Below, one piece after another: positions 6,902-9,795 of a DNA stretch of 9,795 bases. This stretch comes from an uncultured Collinsella sp. Its GTDB lineage: Bacteria; Actinomycetota; Coriobacteriia; Coriobacteriales; Coriobacteriaceae. The stretch covers positions 1 to 9,795 of the forward strand of contig URTP01000079.1 in assembly GCA_900550835.1 (NCBI GenBank), written 5' to 3'. Each line of letters starts with the position of its first letter. Within the stretch, counting starts at the first letter, position 1. The notes below the pieces were generated by a model, which ran no database searches, was not told the origin of the DNA, and saw only the letters and a list, made by a program, of their open reading frames with translations. A program made the position numbers and the translations under genes.

Positions 6902-6953
6902 GTTATAACATGCGCATAAGTTTACCCCCGCACACTGTTGATACAGGGGTAAA
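6902..6953 (-). promoter_or_regulatory. Possible pfkA promoter and operator
   Basis: On the minus strand, TGTTATAAC (6910-6902) is a good extended -10 element (TGn then TATAAC), but it would give a leader of only about 13 nt and no clear -35 lies upstream. Farther up, TTTACCCC (6921-6928 on the plus strand) is perfectly inverted as GGGGTAAA (6946-6953), 17 nt apart, overlapping where a -35 element would be. This may be a binding site for a sugar-responsive regulator; no family can be assigned from the motif. Confidence 0.3.
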
Positions 6954-7022
6954 ACGTGTTAGCTCAAATGTATAGAAATGTAAGCAGCGTCAGGCGAGCG
7001 TAAGGACGACGGGCCTGGCTCC

Positions 7023-8108
7023 TTACAACGCGAAGGCGTCGACGTCGCCCCAATGGCGGCGCAGCGTGATGGCGGCAGCGGGCTCGGTGTTGTCAAAGAC
7101 GACCGACCACTGCGTGTTGCTGGTGATGTCTTCCGGATTGGGCTCTTGCGCTGCAGCGCGTAGGGCCTTCCAAGCGACTGCCTCGTCTTGGGCGCCGGCA
7201 TGGGTGTCGAGGACATCGGCGATTGCGACGGCGCGCTCTTTACCATGGCCCAGCTCGCCATTCTTTTGGTTGGGCAGCACTTCGTCGCCATAGCAGGCGT
7301 AGAAGTTCGTAACCTGGCGTACAGGAGTCGCTTTGAAAGCGCGGTCCGGATCGCGCGGATCCCACTCTACTACGCGCGCGTCACCGGCGGCGTCGTTGAT
7401 AAAGAAGTGGTAATCGCGTCCTGCCATGGCGTGCATGTCGTAGGCGGAAAGCAGGTCGACAGCTTCTTGCGTGGTGGCGGCACGGTCGAGCACCAGACGG
7501 ATGGCGAGCGAGGTATTGATGACGGGGCGCTGCGTGTCCTGGTCACAGGGTTTGGAATCCAGGGTGAGCACGGCAATGGACACGCCACATTCGTTGACGC
7601 CGTCGAGCTGGGCAAACGGGCCCATGAGTGCGGCGGCGCGTCCGGCGACGGAGTCAAGCGGAGTGTTATCGCCCAGGTTGTTAAGGGCGGCAAACCCGAT
7701 GGAGGCATAGCCGCCGCGTGGGTGATTGCGCACCAGCAGCGCCGAGGTGTCGTCCTTAAAGTCGTAATTGCGACCGGTACGCACGCGGCCTTCGGCATCT
7801 ACGGCGACAAAAGCGCTGCAGGCAAACTGGGGCGCCTGGACATGTGCCGGCACACCGGGCAGCACCTGCGCCACCACGGCATCGATGTAGGCCTGGTCAT
7901 CGCGCACGCCAGCGGCGATGATGCGATCAAGATCGTAGTCGTAGGCGATGTCGATTGCGTACAGGTCATAGCCATCCGTGTAGCCGGTCAAGCGTTTGAG
8001 TGACGCGGCGGACTTGATTTGTTTGTGATAAACGGTGCCGGTGGCAGCGGCAAGGCCGACGGCGACTCCCGCGACACCGCAGGCGATGGCAATGTTACGT
8101 GGCTTCAT
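7023..8108 (-). CDS. Linear amide C-N hydrolase, Ntn family (choloylglycine hydrolase/acyltransferase-like), membrane-anchored or secreted
   Basis: A 361-aa enzyme expected to cleave a non-peptide amide bond. MKPRN and a hydrophobic segment (6-24) form a signal peptide or anchor. The likely nucleophile is Cys97 in FACSAFVA. Spacing to Arg113 and Asp116 in TGRNYDF (+16, +19) equals that of Cys2, Arg18 and Asp21 in bile salt hydrolases; Asn172 (VNECG), Asn268 (VTNFYACYG) and Arg292 (HGKERAVAI) fit the other active-site residues. HFFINDAAGDARVVEW at 234-249 is also typical. Ntn enzymes need a free N-terminal Cys, so a leader of about 96 residues must be removed, as in fungal isopenicillin N acyltransferase (Cys103). 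Bile salt, penicillin, N-acyl amino acid or other acyl amides are all possible. AAAGGAG lies 5 nt before ATG. It is divergent from the aminopeptidase gene, with 161 nt between starts. Confidence 0.85.
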   Translation of the reverse strand: MKPRNIAIACGVAGVAVGLAAATGTVYHKQIKSAASLKRLTGYTDGYDLYAIDIAYDYDLDRIIAAGVRDDQAYIDAVVAQVLPGVPAHVQAPQFACSAFVAVDAEGRVRTGRNYDFKDDTSALLVRNHPRGGYASIGFAALNNLGDNTPLDSVAGRAAALMGPFAQLDGVNECGVSIAVLTLDSKPCDQDTQRPVINTSLAIRLVLDRAATTQEAVDLLSAYDMHAMAGRDYHFFINDAAGDARVVEWDPRDPDRAFKATPVRQVTNFYACYGDEVLPNQKNGELGHGKERAVAIADVLDTHAGAQDEAVAWKALRAAAQEPNPEDITSNTQWSVVFDNTEPAAAITLRRHWGDVDAFAL

Positions 8109-8269
8109 GACGGCTCCTTTCGTCCTGTTAGCGTAATTGTCGCAAAAGGAGTGCGGGCATGATGGCTCAACTTGGCGAGCGGCGCGGGATTAAACATGGA
8201 ATGAAAGGCACGGCACTGGCGCGGCGGGGTATGCTGGAGGGGACCATCAACCCAGCGAAAGGGGAGAGC

Positions 8270-9655
8270 ATGACGGATCAGGAAACGCCCGAGCGCGCGC
8301 ATGTGACGGCCGATGATATCGAGGCCGCCAACGACCTTATCGACTTTATCGAGGCATGCCCCAGCATGTTCCATACGGCGGCGACCATTATGGCCGAGCT
8401 CGACGAGGCGGGCTTTACCTACCTGCCCGAGAATGCGGCGTGGGACATCGAACCAGGCGGGCGTTATTACACGCAGCGCAATACCTCGAGCGTTGTTGCC
8501 TTTAAGGTGGGCGAGGACCTGGCTGCTACGTGGGGCGAGGACGGCGTTGCCGGCGACTATCATTTTCAGCTCACGGCGTCGCACAGCGATTCGCCGACGT
8601 TTAAGGTCAAGGCCGTGCCTGAGCTTGACGGCGCGGGCGAGACGCTGCGCCTGAACACCGAGGCCTACGGCGGCATGATCGACTACACCTGGTTCGATCG
8701 TCCGCTGGCACTCGCGGGCCGCGTGTTGGTACGCGAGGGCGACCGCATTGAGAGCCGCCTGCTTGCCACCGAGCGCGAAGTCGCCATCATCCCGAGCCTT
8801 GCCATCCATATGAACCGTGGCGTTAACGAGGGCTTTGCTCCCAATCGAGCCGTCGACCTGTGCCCGCTCATCAGCGCTGATGACCTTAAGCAGGGCGACT
8901 TTGACGCCCTGATTGCCGACGAGCTGGATGTTGAGCCCGAGCAGATTCTGGGCCGCGATTTGTTCCTGGTCAACCGCCAGGATGCGCGCATTTGGGGCTG
9001 GGCCGACGAGTTTATCTCGACGCCCAAGCTCGACGACCTGGCCTGCGCCTACACCTCGCTGCAGGCATTTTTGGGTGCCGAGAATGCGCACGACGTTTCG
9101 GTCTTCTGCTGCTTTGATAACGAGGAGGTTGGCTCCGAGACCAAGCAGGGAGCCATGTCGACGTTCTTGGCCGATGCGCTGCGCCGCATCAACGGATCGC
9201 TGGGCTTTGACGACGAGTCGTACCACCGTGCGCTTGCCGCTTCGATGCTTGTGAGCTGCGACAACGCGCATGCCGTACACCCCAACCACGCCGAGAAGTG
9301 CGACGCCCGCAACCAGGTTGTACTCAACGGCGGCATCGTCATCAAGGAGGCTGCCAACCAGCACTACTGCACCGATGCCTTTAGCCGCGCGGTGTTCCAG
9401 GCTATTTGCGATGACGCCGACGTACCCACGCAGGCCTTCGCCAACAGGAGCGATATGGCCGGCGGCTCCACCCTGGGCAACCTGTCGAACATGCAGGCGA
9501 GTATGCACGCTGTGGACGTGGGCCTGCCGCAGCTGGCCATGCACTCGAGCTACGAGACCGGCGGCGTACGCGACGTGATGTACGCCATCCGCGCTCTCAC
9601 CGCTTTCTACGAGCGCGACCTCCATATCAACGGAGCCGAAAGCGTGGAGCTCTAA
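8270..9655 (+). CDS. apeB: M18 family aspartyl aminopeptidase
   Basis: A 461-aa cytoplasmic, two-zinc aminopeptidase that removes N-terminal residues, chiefly Asp and Glu in characterised members. All family metal and catalytic positions are visible: His105 in TASHSDSPT, Asp255 in TPKLDDLACA, the Glu285-Glu286 pair in CFDNEEVGS, Asp331 in SCDNAHAVHPNH and His425 in QLAMHSSYETGGVRD. By homology, His105, Asp255, Glu286, Asp331 and His425 bind metal and Glu285 is the base. I chose ATG 8270 because GGGGAG precedes it and the length then fits the family; the frame stays open upstream to an ATG at 8159, but those 37 residues look non-coding. A TATGCT at 8230-8235 could be its -10, with a poor -35. 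No signal peptide is seen, so it probably works on imported or intracellular peptides. A terminator-like repeat begins on its stop codon. The apeB symbol follows family naming only. Confidence 0.95.
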   Translation: MTDQETPERAHVTADDIEAANDLIDFIEACPSMFHTAATIMAELDEAGFTYLPENAAWDIEPGGRYYTQRNTSSVVAFKVGEDLAATWGEDGVAGDYHFQLTASHSDSPTFKVKAVPELDGAGETLRLNTEAYGGMIDYTWFDRPLALAGRVLVREGDRIESRLLATEREVAIIPSLAIHMNRGVNEGFAPNRAVDLCPLISADDLKQGDFDALIADELDVEPEQILGRDLFLVNRQDARIWGWADEFISTPKLDDLACAYTSLQAFLGAENAHDVSVFCCFDNEEVGSETKQGAMSTFLADALRRINGSLGFDDESYHRALAASMLVSCDNAHAVHPNHAEKCDARNQVVLNGGIVIKEAANQHYCTDAFSRAVFQAICDDADVPTQAFANRSDMAGGSTLGNLSNMQASMHAVDVGLPQLAMHSSYETGGVRDVMYAIRALTAFYERDLHINGAESVEL

Positions 9656-9690
9656 ACCTGCCAAAAAGGGACAGGTTTATTTTGGCAGGT
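9655..9690 (+). repeat. Palindromic dispersed repeat, copy 3, starting on the aminopeptidase stop codon
   Basis: Arms CCTGCCAAAA (9657-9666) and TTTTGGCAGG (9680-9689) enclose the same 13-nt loop as copy 2. Flanking A's and T's extend the perfect stem by up to three pairs. The last A of the TAA stop is part of the stem, and TTTTATC follows, so it is likely to serve as the intrinsic terminator of the aminopeptidase transcript. The downstream match to copy 2 continues through GGGCRAAYGCC and a shared ACAAC. Confidence 0.92.
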
Positions 9691-9795
9691 TTTATCTGGG
9701 CAAATGCCACAACGCCAACGGCAAGACGGAACTGCTAAGGCTTGCAGATGAAGCCGACGCCAGCGAAACGCCGCAGGTAGAGCGCACGCCAGCGA
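9691..9795. other. Window edge without an assignable gene
   Basis: One plus-strand frame stays open to the edge (GKCHNANGKTELLRLADEAD from 9699), but it has no start codon or ribosome site and runs back into the repeat. On the minus strand a frame ending at the TAA of 9694-9696 (read in reverse) is also open to the edge and could be the end of a convergent gene. The fragment is too short to decide. Confidence 0.3.

Noticed and set aside
6019..6975. Plus-strand open frame of 318 codons opposite pfkA
   Set aside because: It mirrors a full set of phosphofructokinase motifs on the other strand and has no recognisable domain.
7000..7026. GTAAGGA/TCCTTAC hairpin at the end of the hydrolase gene as a terminator
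   Set aside because: Only 7 bp, overlaps the stop codon, and no T run follows on the minus strand.
8070..8108. Lipoprotein signal at Cys10 of the amide hydrolase
   Set aside because: The Cys comes too early and the residue three before it is Ala, not Leu/Val/Ile; a plain signal or anchor helix fits better.
8159..8269. Longer aminopeptidase start at ATG 8159
   Set aside because: The extra 37 residues are unlike M18 N-termini, and the GGGGAG site points to ATG 8270.
8105..9664. Minus-strand open frame of 519 codons opposite the aminopeptidase
   Set aside because: The plus strand carries a complete M18 enzyme with all metal ligands; long antisense frames are expected in GC-rich coding DNA.
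1..9795. CRISPR array, phage module or toxin-antitoxin pair
   Set aside because: The repeats are few, widely spaced and in both orientations; no cas, phage or toxin-antitoxin gene was recognised. The lone Xre protein has membrane helices and no small partner gene next to it.

Overview
The window is GC-rich bacterial chromosome. Codon use, the type of phosphofructokinase, and several families of short palindromic repeats in the gaps between genes suggest a gut actinobacterium of the class Coriobacteriia, most likely Collinsella or a close relative. This is an inference: there is no rRNA or other phylogenetic marker here. I see no rRNA, tRNA, CRISPR array, phage gene or transposase gene.

Layout. 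Positions 136-3608 (+) hold a two-gene ABC exporter operon: a MacB/LolD-type ATPase and a large FtsX-type permease with two FtsX domains. It ends in a palindromic repeat followed by a terminator-like hairpin. Positions 3725-4045 (-) encode a small soluble protein that I do not recognise. Positions 4046-4488 appear non-coding and carry two inverted-repeat structures. Positions 4489-5409 (-) encode a membrane-tethered Xre-type regulator with an unusual tandem repeat in its linker. Positions 5410-5802 are a gap with possible operators and a 185-bp nested palindrome whose right arm reaches into the end of the next gene. Positions 5803-6882 (-) encode 6-phosphofructokinase. Positions 7023-8108 (-) encode an anchored Ntn-type linear amide C-N hydrolase of the choloylglycine hydrolase/penicillin acyltransferase superfamily. 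It is transcribed divergently from an M18 aspartyl aminopeptidase at 8270-9655 (+).

How the genes work together. The ABC ATPase and permease form one exporter. The hydrolase and aminopeptidase share a divergent upstream region, and both release products from amide or peptide bonds, so they may be linked in use of amides and peptides; this is inference from position. Phosphofructokinase is core glycolysis and has no evident tie to its neighbours.

The genes are ordinary. The most notable material lies between them. A 35-36 bp hairpin repeat occurs three times; two copies begin on the stop codon of a gene and are followed by TTTTAT, so they look like mobile terminators. There is also the large palindrome overlapping the pfkA stop, and a cluster of other inverted repeats at 4174-4444. 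I found no convincing new multi-gene system.
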